From the NCBI GenBank assembly GCA_944321125.1, contig CALUKD010000005.1, forward strand, positions 1 through 64,000: DNA of 64,000 nucleotides, given 5' to 3'. The notes below the pieces were generated by a model. It was given only the letters and a program-made list of their open reading frames with translations, ran no database searches and had not been told where the DNA came from. This document shows, one piece after another, positions 17,417-25,295 of the stretch (position 1 is the stretch's first letter; each line of letters begins with the position of its first letter). The translations under genes were made by a program, and so were the position numbers. The DNA is from Candidatus Butyricimonas faecavium (GTDB lineage Bacteria; Bacteroidota; Bacteroidia; Bacteroidales; Marinifilaceae).

Positions 17417-18766
17417 ATGATTAGGTTGTGTGTTTATGTTATATTGCTCTCCTTGGTTACAGCGTGTCACCGGACACCTGTAACCGGAGTGCGTATACAT
17501 GTGGATGGATTGATGGAAAATGATACGGCTGTTTCTATTATAACTCAGGATTCTGTTTATACGGCTTATCTTGATGGAAACAAGGGTGCCGTTTTAGCAA
17601 TAGACAGGGAGCAAAAGGCTGATTATGCTATTTTTCGATATCATGGGATTTCTATTCCGGGGTATATAGAACCGGGTAAAGATTTGGAAATTTTTCTAAA
17701 GATTGAAAACTGGGAGATAGAGGTTAAATTTGCCGGGACCGGGGCTCCTAAAAACGAATACCTGAATAATAAAACGTTACGTGGATTTTATCCGGATTAT
17801 AAAACGGATGAAGCGGGAATTATACAAAGTTTGAAAGCTTGGGAGTTAAGGTTGTCAGGTATTTTGGATAGTATGCATTTTGAATCTTTCTTTACCAATA
17901 GAGAAAGGGAGAGGATTCATTATTTAGTGTACGGTTGTTTGCCTCGTTATCCGTCTTATCAAAAATACCAGCTTCAAAAGCAGGGATATGAAGCTTCAGA
18001 GGAATTTTATTCTTTTTTGCCCCAGTTGATCCTTGAAAAAGAGGAATTAATAGATATGCCTGAATATCAGACTGCTCTTCAGAATTTGATACAAGCGTTT
18101 GGATTGAGGGGATTACAGAAGCAGGATGAATGGCTGTATTTGAAAGGACAGATGGAGTATATCGAAAAGCAGATCAAAAATCAAACGATCAAGGATTTTT
18201 TGATGGATAAGATCACGACTCGTTATGTGGAAAGGAAAGGTACCGATCATTTAGAAGAGATAATCCGTTTTTATCACGATAATGTGAAGGCTCCGGAAAA
18301 AAGGCAAAAATTCGATGATTTGTGCCGGAAATGGGTGAGATTGGTGAAAGGACAGCCTTCCCCTGTATTTACTTGTCAGAATATAGAAGGGAAGGAGATC
18401 AGCTTAACCGATCTGGCTGGAAAATACGTTTACATTGATATTTGGGCAACTTGGTGTAAACCGTGTCGTGCTGAGCATCCCTATTTGGAACAACTGATTC
18501 GGAAATATGAAGGTAAAAATATTGTTTTTGTCAGTATTTCAACAGATCGAGACCGGCAGGCTTGGGAAAAATTTGTAAAAGCCGAACAATTGGGGGGAAT
18601 ACAGCTGTACGGGGGGAGAAGAAATTCTTTTGTAGAGGCTTTTGTTGCACGTAATATTCCGCGTTTTATTCTGTTGGATCAGGAAGGGAAAATTATTGAA
18701 GCGGATATGACTCGTCCTTCCGATCCCCGGACGATCGAAGTCTTGGATTCTCTGATTTCCTTGTAA
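17417..18766 (+). CDS. TlpA-like thioredoxin lipoprotein, locus 2
   Basis: The 449-residue protein has lipoprotein signal MIRLCVYVILLSLVTAC (Cys 17). A beta-rich N-terminal domain of DUF4369 type spans about residues 20-115, a helical middle follows, and a TlpA/ResA-type thioredoxin domain covers about 310-449. The active site WCKPC near residue 345 follows YVYIDIWAT; later come IVFVSISTD and the cis-Pro stretch RNIPRFILLDQEGKI. The C terminus (MTRPSDPRT then a short helix) is nearly shared with the stand-alone thioredoxin at 24115, pointing to paralogy. It is anchored to a membrane and faces the periplasm, where it probably reduces disulfides. It is the last gene of the locus 2 operon and is followed by a strong terminator. 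Confidence 0.88.
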   Translation: MIRLCVYVILLSLVTACHRTPVTGVRIHVDGLMENDTAVSIITQDSVYTAYLDGNKGAVLAIDREQKADYAIFRYHGISIPGYIEPGKDLEIFLKIENWEIEVKFAGTGAPKNEYLNNKTLRGFYPDYKTDEAGIIQSLKAWELRLSGILDSMHFESFFTNRERERIHYLVYGCLPRYPSYQKYQLQKQGYEASEEFYSFLPQLILEKEELIDMPEYQTALQNLIQAFGLRGLQKQDEWLYLKGQMEYIEKQIKNQTIKDFLMDKITTRYVERKGTDHLEEIIRFYHDNVKAPEKRQKFDDLCRKWVRLVKGQPSPVFTCQNIEGKEISLTDLAGKYVYIDIWATWCKPCRAEHPYLEQLIRKYEGKNIVFVSISTDRDRQAWEKFVKAEQLGGIQLYGGRRNSFVEAFVARNIPRFILLDQEGKIIEADMTRPSDPRTIEVLDSLISL

Positions 18767-18791
18767 TTCACTAATTAAATTCAGTCTTAGA

Positions 18792-18829
18792 AACTTCAGC
18801 GATATGTTTGGGTGTCGCTGAAGTTTTTT
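18792..18829 (+). terminator. Intrinsic terminator of SusCD locus 2
   Basis: An 11-bp perfect stem (AACTTCAGCGA paired with TCGCTGAAGTT) with a 12-base loop ends in a run of six Ts, 26 bases after the last stop codon of locus 2. It is a textbook rho-independent terminator on the plus strand. Confidence 0.9.
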
Positions 18830-18904
18830 GATAGTGTTTCCAAAAGTGTGTAAATTCCATAATATACCATTTTGAACTCGGTTGTGTTTCTCCTAAGTAT
18901 ATAA

Positions 18905-18933
18905 ATAAAAAAGAGGTTCGTTTTGAACCTCTT
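18905..18933 (-). terminator. Intrinsic terminator of tRNA-Val
   Basis: On the minus strand a 9-bp stem (AAGAGGTTC/GAACCTCTT) with a 5-base loop is followed by TTTTATTT just after the tRNA 3' end. Confidence 0.85.
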
Positions 18934-18935
18934 TG

Positions 18936-19010
18936 TGGGCGCTGAGGGATTCGAACCCCCGACCCTCTGGGTGTAAACCAGATGCTCTGAACCAGCTGAG
19001 CTAAGCGCCC
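18936..19010 (-). tRNA. tRNA-Val (anticodon TAC)
   Basis: The minus strand folds as a 75-base tRNA. The acceptor stem GGGCGCT pairs with AGCGCCC and discriminator A follows. The D arm contains AGCTCAGCTGGTTCAGAGC, and the T arm has GGTTCGAATCC. The anticodon stem TCTGG/CCAGA encloses loop TTTACAC, giving anticodon TAC, which reads GTA valine codons. CCA is not encoded. A Bacteroidota-type promoter lies about 20 bases upstream and a hairpin terminator directly downstream. Confidence 0.97.
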
Positions 19011-19030
19011 GTGTTGCTTGATTGCGGATG

Positions 19031-19061
19031 CAAAAGTAGTACATTTTTTGAATCTTGCAAA
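19031..19061 (-). promoter_or_regulatory. Promoter of tRNA-Val
   Basis: On the minus strand TTTG (19058-19061), exactly 19 bases, then TACTTTTG (19031-19038) match the Bacteroidota housekeeping promoter (TTTG, N19-21, TAnnTTTG). Transcription would begin about a dozen bases before the mature tRNA 5' end. Confidence 0.8.
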
Positions 19062-19262
19062 AAATGACGGGTGTTTTTTCAAAAAAACATGAAATGTGTT
19101 AGACTTCATGTTGAATTTTGTGTTTTCATCCGGGTTATTTCGATGTGTTGTTGTTTGTGTATGTGTTTGGGGGATGCTTTGTTCTGGGTTACGCTATGTT
19201 CACCAGATTTGAAATAGGGAGTATCGTGTCTTCTCATTGATAAAATAATATAAGTCGTGTAT

Positions 19263-19328
19263 ATGCAAAAAATAAATTTGATGCATATTTATCGAAGGGG
19301 AATGCATCATGAATGCAAGATAAATGCA
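19263..19328. repeat. Cluster of five ATGCA repeats in a gene-free region
   Basis: The stretch from 19062 to 19450 holds no convincing gene. Within it ATGCA occurs at 19263, 19281, 19302, 19313 and 19324; the last three are exactly 11 bases apart. Two of the copies also form the inverted repeat GATGCAT/ATGCATC. The helical phasing suggests a protein-binding cluster, but no protein can be named. Confidence 0.35.
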
Positions 19329-19450
19329 GGATGGTCTTAATGAACTATAAATAGAAAGGTAAATAAGTCATAATTGAAGATAGCGTAGTTTTATTGTAAG
19401 GAATAAGGAGGGGGATTGTACCACTCTTAAAAATCGTTAGGTGAATTTTT

Positions 19451-19909
19451 TTAGGATAGTACGTTTTTTATCCCCTCCAATGATAGAGGTTCTTTACTAT
19501 TGTTTTTTTCAACCTTACTAATAAAAATTGTTTCAAATAATTCTCCCCGGGTCAGCTTACCGTTTTGAAGACAAACTGTTTCGATTCGACCTTTGGCACA
19601 TAATATTCGTTCTGGAAGTTTGTATATCTCTTCGAAGAAGACCAATTTGACTCCTTCTCTTTGGAATGCGACTTGAACGGCGAAACGGTCGCTACCTCGG
19701 AGTGGGTGTTTGTAAGAGATGTCGATGCGGGCGACCATCACATCAATGCCCTGTTCGTGTAAGGCAGAAAAACTAGTTCCGGTAGTTTCCAAGAATTCAT
19801 GGCGTGCATGTTCCATATAATGTTGATAGTTGGAATTGTTGACAACACCTTGTACGTCACACTCGTAATCCCGTACTTTCATTTCTATTTCAAACGCAGT
19901 ATTCTTCAT
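19451..19909 (-). CDS. Acyl-CoA thioesterase, hotdog fold (4HBT/YbgC-FadM type)
   Basis: The 152-residue protein has the compact hotdog fold of thioesterases that hydrolyse acyl-CoA to free acid and CoA. The catalytic region VRDYECDVQGVVNNSNYQHY (residues 12-31) matches the D-x-x-G-x-V-x-N-x-x-Y pattern of the 4-hydroxybenzoyl-CoA thioesterase group, and the central helix and strands (MEHARHEFLETTG, ISYKHPLRGSDRF) fit the family. It follows the LUD-domain gene by 2 bases and is clearly co-transcribed. The chain-length preference cannot be read from the sequence. It is cytoplasmic, with no signal peptide. Confidence 0.85.
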   Translation of the reverse strand: MKNTAFEIEMKVRDYECDVQGVVNNSNYQHYMEHARHEFLETTGTSFSALHEQGIDVMVARIDISYKHPLRGSDRFAVQVAFQREGVKLVFFEEIYKLPERILCAKGRIETVCLQNGKLTRGELFETIFISKVEKNNSKEPLSLEGIKNVLS

Positions 19910-19911
19910 GA

Positions 19912-20547
19912 TTATAAACCTAATGATTCATTGATAAGGATGATTTTAATTCGTTTTTTGGGGAAAGATTTTTCTGTTATCGTCCATGTGTTGCATAGGC
20001 GCTCGGGACTTTGACAGTTCATGCAGGTTTTTGTGGTTTGGCAAGGGGTGTGTAGGTGGGGGTGGCGAATGGCATTGAGGGGAGCGGCTATTGTACGGAT
20101 ACGTTCCATGGCTTTTTCGATACTGTCTGTGATTTTGTTGGTTCCGATAAATAGTACCACGTGTTCCGGTCCAAAAGTGATACCTGCTACCCGGTTACCT
20201 ACCATATCCATGTTCACAAGTTGTCCCTGCTGGGTGAGGGCGTTGGAACCCGTGACGAATAAATCGGCAAGGAGGGCTTGGCGACGCCAGTATGTTTTCT
20301 GTTCTTGGCTATAACCATCTTGGAAAGTTCGGATCAAGATACATTCGGGATGTTGTTCGATCTCGGAAAGTATTCCTGTAGCTTTCATCGTTTCAGAATC
20401 TCCCCATGAAATTGTGGTAGGTTTTATTTTATCGAAAATTTCTTGAAAGAAAATATCTCTGGCTTCTTGCCGATCATTAGCAAAATAAACTTCAAAGTGA
20501 TTTCTTTCTAAAGCTGTTATTGTTTGATGAATAATTTCTTGTCCCAT
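19912..20547 (-). CDS. LUD-domain protein (LutC/YkgG-like lactate-utilisation family)
   Basis: The 211-residue protein has a LUD (DUF162) domain. The N-terminal half reads ALERNHFEVYFANDRQEARD, then TISWGDSETMKATGI. The middle has DLFVTGSNALTQQGQLVNMD, VAGITFGPEHVVLFIGTNKI and IRTIAAPLNA, the expected motif series of LutC-like proteins. A C-terminal cysteine group (CQTTKTCMNC, then C) is seen in the stand-alone Bacteroidota branch of the family and may bind metal. LutC is part of an iron-sulfur lactate oxidase complex in other bacteria, but no lutA or lutB gene is adjacent, so the reaction here is uncertain. It heads a two-gene operon with the thioesterase. Confidence 0.85.
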   Translation of the reverse strand: MGQEIIHQTITALERNHFEVYFANDRQEARDIFFQEIFDKIKPTTISWGDSETMKATGILSEIEQHPECILIRTFQDGYSQEQKTYWRRQALLADLFVTGSNALTQQGQLVNMDMVGNRVAGITFGPEHVVLFIGTNKITDSIEKAMERIRTIAAPLNAIRHPHLHTPCQTTKTCMNCQSPERLCNTWTITEKSFPKKRIKIILINESLGL

Positions 20548-20570
20548 ATTTTTTTGTTTCGGTTTGAGTG

Positions 20571-20578
20571 CAAATATA
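20571..20578 (-). promoter_or_regulatory. Likely -7 element for the LUD/thioesterase operon
   Basis: On the minus strand TATATTTG matches TAnnTTTG 24 bases before the ATG of the LUD gene. No clear TTTG element lies at the usual distance upstream. Confidence 0.5.
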
Positions 20579-20616
20579 CGGATAAAAAATGGAGATGGGA
20601 ATTGTTGATTTTTTCG

Positions 20617-20624
20617 TACTTTTG
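20617..20624 (+). promoter_or_regulatory. Likely -7 element for the porin gene
   Basis: TACTTTTG matches TAnnTTTG 53 bases before the porin ATG and is divergent from the LUD promoter. The upstream TTTG element is not obvious. Confidence 0.5.
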
Positions 20625-20676
20625 CAAGGATATTCTGAATTGAAACTAATTAAATTAATCTTGTAAATTATTGATT

Positions 20677-21810
20677 ATGAAGCATACGCTTTTGATGTTT
20701 ATTCTGTTGGTTTGTGGAATGACAGTGTCTGCCCAGTTGACTTTAAAGTCGGAAAAGGGTGATTTTGAGGCACGTTTGATTGGTCGGGCACTGTTTGATG
20801 GGGGAGTGTTTTTCAGTGATAAGACAGCTTTGGGAAATTCCGTGGAGTTGTACGATGTCCGATTGGGAACGGTCGTGCGTTTCTTGGAACGTTGGACGGG
20901 AAAAATCGAATTAGGATTTGCCGGGAGTAAAGTGTCAATGAAAGATATTTACATCGAGTATAATGATGGGAGGAATTTGTTTAGGGTTGGACATTATTTT
21001 GAACCATTTAGTTTGGAGTACCGGATCGGGACTTCGGATATGAAGTTTAACGGGGCGGCTGTGACAGGGACGGCTTTTGGTGATCGTCGAAGATTGGGAA
21101 TCAGTTACACGTATAATTGTGATGTGTTAAATGTGTCGGGAGGTGTATTCAGTGATAAAGATATTGATAATACGGAAAAGGATGACGAGGGGTATGCATT
21201 TTCTGGAAGAGTGCTGTACCGACCTTATTTCAAAGAAAAAAATGTTATTCATGTTGGCGTGTCCTCTCGTTTTGGAGTACAAGGAAAGGCGGAAAAGAAT
21301 ACATTGATTTATTCGGCTGGAGCACCTTCAAATTTGATATCCGAGAAATTTTTGAAAGCTGAAGTGACTGAGACTATTAATGAATGGAAGTTCGGGGCAG
21401 AGGTGGTTATGGTGCTTGACAAATGGTATTTTCAGTCAGAATATTTGATGGCTCACGTGAACCGTAAGGCATCGGTTGAAAATTACAATGGTAACGGGTG
21501 GTATGCTCAAGTGGGTTATGCCTTGTTGAATGGTCGTTATGGTTATAATAAGACGAGTGGTATGGCTACGGCTCCGGGTGCAAAGAGCTTGGAAATATTG
21601 TGTCGTTATAATATCACCAACATGAATGATAAGGACGCAGGGATTATGGGGGGAAAACAGAACGATTTTTCGATAGGTGGTATCTATTATTTTAATAAAT
21701 ACGTGGCGGCGAAGATGAGTTATAGCTTGGTGAGTTTGGATAAGCATGCGCCGATTGATGGGAAGCAGACGTTTAGTATGATACAGGGGCGGATTCAGTT
21801 GAGTTTTTAA
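20677..21810 (+). CDS. Phosphate-selective porin (OprO/OprP-like) family protein
   Basis: The 377-residue outer-membrane barrel has signal peptide MKHTLLMFILLVCGMTVSA, cleaved before QL. The ATG at 20677 is preferred to a TTG two codons upstream. Features of the OprO/P family (PF07396) are the strand KIELGFAGSKVSMKDIYIEY, the RVGHYFEPFSLE segment, and repeated amphipathic strands ending MIQGRIQLSF. Members form anion-selective or general diffusion pores; specificity for phosphate here is not shown and no phosphate-transport gene is nearby. It appears to be a single-gene transcript upstream of topB. Confidence 0.85.
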   Translation: MKHTLLMFILLVCGMTVSAQLTLKSEKGDFEARLIGRALFDGGVFFSDKTALGNSVELYDVRLGTVVRFLERWTGKIELGFAGSKVSMKDIYIEYNDGRNLFRVGHYFEPFSLEYRIGTSDMKFNGAAVTGTAFGDRRRLGISYTYNCDVLNVSGGVFSDKDIDNTEKDDEGYAFSGRVLYRPYFKEKNVIHVGVSSRFGVQGKAEKNTLIYSAGAPSNLISEKFLKAEVTETINEWKFGAEVVMVLDKWYFQSEYLMAHVNRKASVENYNGNGWYAQVGYALLNGRYGYNKTSGMATAPGAKSLEILCRYNITNMNDKDAGIMGGKQNDFSIGGIYYFNKYVAAKMSYSLVSLDKHAPIDGKQTFSMIQGRIQLSF

Positions 21811-21899
21811 ATAGTTGAAAATAAATTAGTTTTGTGATAAAGGAAAAAGTGTTGGGTTGTGAGGCAGGAATTTAAAATCATTAAATCTAAAATTAATTA

Positions 21900-24014
21900 A
21901 TGCGTGTTTGTATAGCGGAAAAGCCGAGTGTGGCAAAGGAGATTGCGGAGGTTTTGGGAGCCAAGGTGCGTCGGAATGGTTATTTCGAGGGGAATGACTA
22001 TTGTGTGACGTGGACATTCGGGCATCTTTGTTCGTTACAGGAACCGCACGAGTACACGGAAAAGTGGAGACAGTGGAATTTGAGTATGTTGCCGATGATT
22101 CCGTCTTCGTTCAGGATTAAGTTGATTGATGACGATGGAATTAAGCGGCAGTTTGCAATTATAGAGGAGTTATTCAACCGAGCGGAGATGGTAATTAATT
22201 GTGGTGATGCAGGGCAGGAAGGGGAATTGATCCAGCGTTGGGTGCTCACGAAGGCAAAGTGTAAGGCTCCGGTGATGCGGTTGTGGATTTCTTCGTTGAC
22301 GGAAGAGGCGATTCGGGATGGGTTTGCCAAGTTGATGTCATCGAAGGATTTTGACACGCTATACGCTGCAGGGTCGGCTCGGGCGATTGGGGACTGGCTG
22401 TTGGGGATGAATGCCACAAGGGCTTACACGTTACGCTACGGGAATGGGAAGAACGTGTTATCGATCGGACGAGTACAGACCCCAACATTGGCCTTGATTG
22501 TCGATCGGCAGAAAGCGATCGAGCAATTTAAGCCAGAAACTTATTGGGAGGTGCAGACGGATTACCGGGGAGGTTGGTTCTCCTACACGAAAGGACGTTT
22601 CATTGTAAAGGAGGAGGCTGAGGCTTTCATGCAAGAGATTTTGCCCTTAGAGCTGGAAATCAAAAGTGTAGAACGTAAAAAAGCCATGGAGCACCCGCCG
22701 AAGTTGTTCGACTTGACCTTGTTACAGGTGGAATGTAATCGGAAATTTGCTTTCTCTGCGGACACGACCTTGAAAGTCATTCAGTCTCTGTACGAGAAAA
22801 AGTTGACGACTTATCCCCGTGTAGATACTAATTTCTTACCAAATGATATATATCCCAAGGTTCCCGGGATTTTGAAGGGTCTGAAACCATACGCCATGTT
22901 GATAGACCCGATTATTAATGGGAGTAAGATAAGGAAGTCACCGAAAGTATTCAACGACAAGAAAATCACGGATCATCATGCTATTATTCCAACGGGAGTT
23001 TTTAGTTATGATATGACCCCGGATGAAAAGCGGGTGTACGATCTCGTGGTCCGAAGATTTATTGCCGTGTTCTACCCGGATTGCGAGATTGCGAACACTA
23101 CGATTATGGCACAGGTCGGTGTGAACGAGTTCAAGGCGACTGGAAAACAGATTATAGATCCGGCTTGGCGGGTAGTATTCCCGGCGGCATCGAACAAGCA
23201 AAGTGATGAGAACGTGTTGCCAGTGTACGAGGTCGGGGAGAAGGGGCCGCATACGCCCGAATTGCAAGAGAAGGAGACTCAGCCGCCCAAGTATTACACC
23301 GAGGCGGATTTGCTGCGGGCGATGGAGACGGCCGGAAAACAGGTGGAAGATGAAGAACTTCGGGATCTGATGAAGGAGAACGGGATCGGGCGTCCGTCGA
23401 CCCGGGCAGGGATTATTGAGACACTATTAAAAAGAGGGTATATTCGGAAGGATAAAAAGCGATTGGTGGCTACTGCCACGGGTATTGAATTGATTGATAC
23501 GATTCAAAATGACCTGTTGAAATCAGCCGAGTTGACTGGACAATGGGAGAAGAAATTGCGGATGATCGAGGAGGGGACTTATAACGTGTCGGATTTTATG
23601 GAGGAGTTGAAGGTGATGGTGAACGAGTTGGTACATGTGGTTAAATGTTCTCCCCGGAAAGCGATTACAGTGGAGGTGGTGGAAGAGGCTAAAAAAGAAA
23701 TGGTTGCGAAAGAGAAAGCCCCGAAGAAAGTAAAAGCTCCTGTGGAACCTGTTGTATTGAAATGTCCGAAGTGTGGGAATGGTGAAATTATCAAGGGACG
23801 GACTGCTTGGGGGTGTAGTTTGTATAAAAAATCGTGTGACTTTATTATCCCCATGGAATTTTTTGGGAAAAAATTAACACAGAAGCAGGTTGAGGCTTTG
23901 GTGTTGAAAGGGAAAACTGGGACTTTGAATGGCTTTAAACATGAGGATGGTAGTACGTTTAGCGGTATTTTACGTCTGGATGATAACTTCCGGGTGGTCG
24001 TGAATAATAAATAA
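21900..24014 (+). CDS. topB: DNA topoisomerase III (type IA)
   Basis: The 704-residue enzyme passes one DNA strand through a break in another and resolves recombination or replication intermediates. It starts MRVCIAEKPSVAKEIAEVLG, the TOPRIM strand with its catalytic Glu. The metal-binding motif is CGDAGQEGELI, with Asp at residue 103. The type IA core includes GRVQTPTLALIVDRQ, and the active-site tyrosine is probably Tyr305 in TTYPRVDT. Near the C terminus four cysteines (CPKC then CSLYKKSC, about residues 621-642) form a zinc-ribbon-like element, followed by a typical FFGKKLTQKQVEALVLKGKT domain. Length and motif order match chromosomal TopB of Bacteroidales. Confidence 0.95.
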   Translation: MRVCIAEKPSVAKEIAEVLGAKVRRNGYFEGNDYCVTWTFGHLCSLQEPHEYTEKWRQWNLSMLPMIPSSFRIKLIDDDGIKRQFAIIEELFNRAEMVINCGDAGQEGELIQRWVLTKAKCKAPVMRLWISSLTEEAIRDGFAKLMSSKDFDTLYAAGSARAIGDWLLGMNATRAYTLRYGNGKNVLSIGRVQTPTLALIVDRQKAIEQFKPETYWEVQTDYRGGWFSYTKGRFIVKEEAEAFMQEILPLELEIKSVERKKAMEHPPKLFDLTLLQVECNRKFAFSADTTLKVIQSLYEKKLTTYPRVDTNFLPNDIYPKVPGILKGLKPYAMLIDPIINGSKIRKSPKVFNDKKITDHHAIIPTGVFSYDMTPDEKRVYDLVVRRFIAVFYPDCEIANTTIMAQVGVNEFKATGKQIIDPAWRVVFPAASNKQSDENVLPVYEVGEKGPHTPELQEKETQPPKYYTEADLLRAMETAGKQVEDEELRDLMKENGIGRPSTRAGIIETLLKRGYIRKDKKRLVATATGIELIDTIQNDLLKSAELTGQWEKKLRMIEEGTYNVSDFMEELKVMVNELVHVVKCSPRKAITVEVVEEAKKEMVAKEKAPKKVKAPVEPVVLKCPKCGNGEIIKGRTAWGCSLYKKSCDFIIPMEFFGKKLTQKQVEALVLKGKTGTLNGFKHEDGSTFSGILRLDDNFRVVVNNK

Positions 24015-24075
24015 GGAGTGTATTAAATCTATCTTAAAATCTTTTTTACGTGATATAGGTCTGGGTTTTAATCGC

Positions 24076-24083
24076 TAGCTTTG
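24076..24083 (+). promoter_or_regulatory. Likely -7 element for the stand-alone thioredoxin
   Basis: TAGCTTTG matches TAnnTTTG 32 bases before the ATG at 24115. The -33 element is not clear. Confidence 0.5.
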
Positions 24084-24114
24084 TGTTACAATAAAAAATA
24101 AATAAAGAAAAGTT

Positions 24115-24618
24115 ATGAGATTAAAGCATTATTTATCCTGTATGTTGATCTTGTTATCATTCGTTACGGTGAATGCACAAGAGAAAAAAGAGTTAAAAGA
24201 AGGAGATCAATCTCCTACGTTCAAGTATTTGGATATTAACGGTAAGGAAGTTTCCCTGAGTGATTTGAAGGGTAAATATGTCTATATTGATGTCTGGGCT
24301 ACATGGTGTGGTCCCTGCCAGTATGAACTTCCTCATTTGAAAGAGTTGGAGAAAAAGATGCATGGGAAGAAGATCGTGTTCGTAAGTATTTCTTGTGATA
24401 AAGATAAAGCTGCTTGGGAGAAAATGGTGAAGGAACAGGGTTTGGGTGGAGTTCAATTGCACAATGGCGGAGATCGTGAATTCATGACCGCTTTCGGGAT
24501 CAGGGGTATTCCTCGTTTTATTTTGTTAGACAAGAAAGGAAAGATTGTAAATCCTAATATGACACGTCCGTCTAATCCAGAAACGGAAAAGACGTTGAAG
24601 GCGTTGAAAGGAATTTAG
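24115..24618 (+). CDS. Secreted TlpA-like thioredoxin
   Basis: The 167-residue protein has a signal peptide (MRLKHYLSCMLILLSFVTVNA, then QE) and a single TlpA/ResA-type thioredoxin domain. The active site WCGPC is at residues 63-67, preceded by YVYIDVWAT, with IVFVSISCD and the cis-Pro region RGIPRFILLDKKGKI. Its domain closely parallels the C-terminal domain of the locus 2 lipoprotein at 17417, including the end MTRPSNPETEKTL, so it looks like a free-standing paralogue. A periplasmic thiol:disulfide oxidoreductase role is likely. It has its own promoter and terminator, and its partner is unknown. Confidence 0.9.
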   Translation: MRLKHYLSCMLILLSFVTVNAQEKKELKEGDQSPTFKYLDINGKEVSLSDLKGKYVYIDVWATWCGPCQYELPHLKELEKKMHGKKIVFVSISCDKDKAAWEKMVKEQGLGGVQLHNGGDREFMTAFGIRGIPRFILLDKKGKIVNPNMTRPSNPETEKTLKALKGI

Positions 24619-24712
24619 GAATTTTAGATTTTGAATTTTAAATTGAGGGAGAGATTTAAGTAACTGGAATTTGAAATTTACAATCTAAAATTTGAAATTA
24701 ATAAGATCACTG
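24619..24712. repeat. AT-rich intergenic palindromic element
   Basis: Directly after the thioredoxin stop lies an AT-rich imperfect palindrome, with AATTTTAGATT near 24622 and AATCTAAAATT near 24682. Related AATTTTAGATTT-like elements occur at 30136-30226 and 49849-49921, with shorter versions at 34930-34966 and 25752-25772. All lie at gene 3' ends or in operon gaps. Confidence 0.4.
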
Positions 24713-24760
24713 AATTTTTAGTTTGGCTTTGGACGATTGTTTAGAGCTTTTTATCAGATA

Positions 24761-24789
24761 AGCGGACCTTAGGGATGGGGTCCGCTTTT
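24761..24789 (+). terminator. Intrinsic terminator after the thioredoxin gene
   Basis: An 8-bp stem (AGCGGACC/GGTCCGCT) with a 10-base loop is followed by TTTTCT. It separates the thioredoxin gene from the convergent YccF gene. Confidence 0.8.
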
Positions 24790-25158
24790 CTATAAGACGT
24801 CGTGACCGAAGGGGGTGATAGCCAAACGGGCCAGTTTAAAGTGTTGTATGCCGAACGGTATACCGATAACGGTGATAGAGAAGATTATCCCGAAAAGGAG
24901 ATGGGATAGGAATATCCATACTCCCCCGATGAAGAACCAAATGACATTCATGAGGAAGGAAAGACAACCGCTACTTTGTGGGATGTCGATTACTTGGCTA
25001 CCGAAAGGCCAGAGGGCCAGCACTCCGAGTTTTAGGGTTTGTATCCCGAAAGGAATTCCGATGATTGTGATAAACAAACCGATACTGGATACGAAGTACT
25101 CTAGGGCGATGAAGAATCCGCCGAATAAGACCCAGATAATATTTCCAAAAATTTTCAT
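24790..25158 (-). CDS. YccF-domain inner-membrane protein
   Basis: The 122-residue integral membrane protein has two tandem copies of the YccF (DUF307) unit. Each contains a hydrophobic helix pair followed by a near-identical motif: IIGIPFGIQTLKLGVLALWPFG around residues 32-53 and VIGIPFGIQHFKLARLAITPFG around 96-117. This internal duplication is typical of the family. The function is unknown. It is monocistronic and convergent with the thioredoxin gene. Confidence 0.88.
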   Translation of the reverse strand: MKIFGNIIWVLFGGFFIALEYFVSSIGLFITIIGIPFGIQTLKLGVLALWPFGSQVIDIPQSSGCLSFLMNVIWFFIGGVWIFLSHLLFGIIFSITVIGIPFGIQHFKLARLAITPFGHDVL

Positions 25159-25295
25159 GTGTTATATTGTGTTTTAATAGTGATTTTCCAAAGGTACGAT
25201 AAAGAATGCAATTTAGGTACAGGGACGGGAAGGAACTTGTAACTTGTTGTGAGAATCGTGCGTATGATTCATATATTTATTAACTTATTAATGAT

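Noticed and set aside
18771-19109. Minus-strand reading frames covering the tRNA-Val region
   Set aside because: They run straight through a complete tRNA, its terminator and its promoter, so they are not genes.
19263-19328. ArgR-type operator
   Set aside because: The ATGCA spacing and flanks do not fit a paired ArgR box, and no arginine gene is adjacent.
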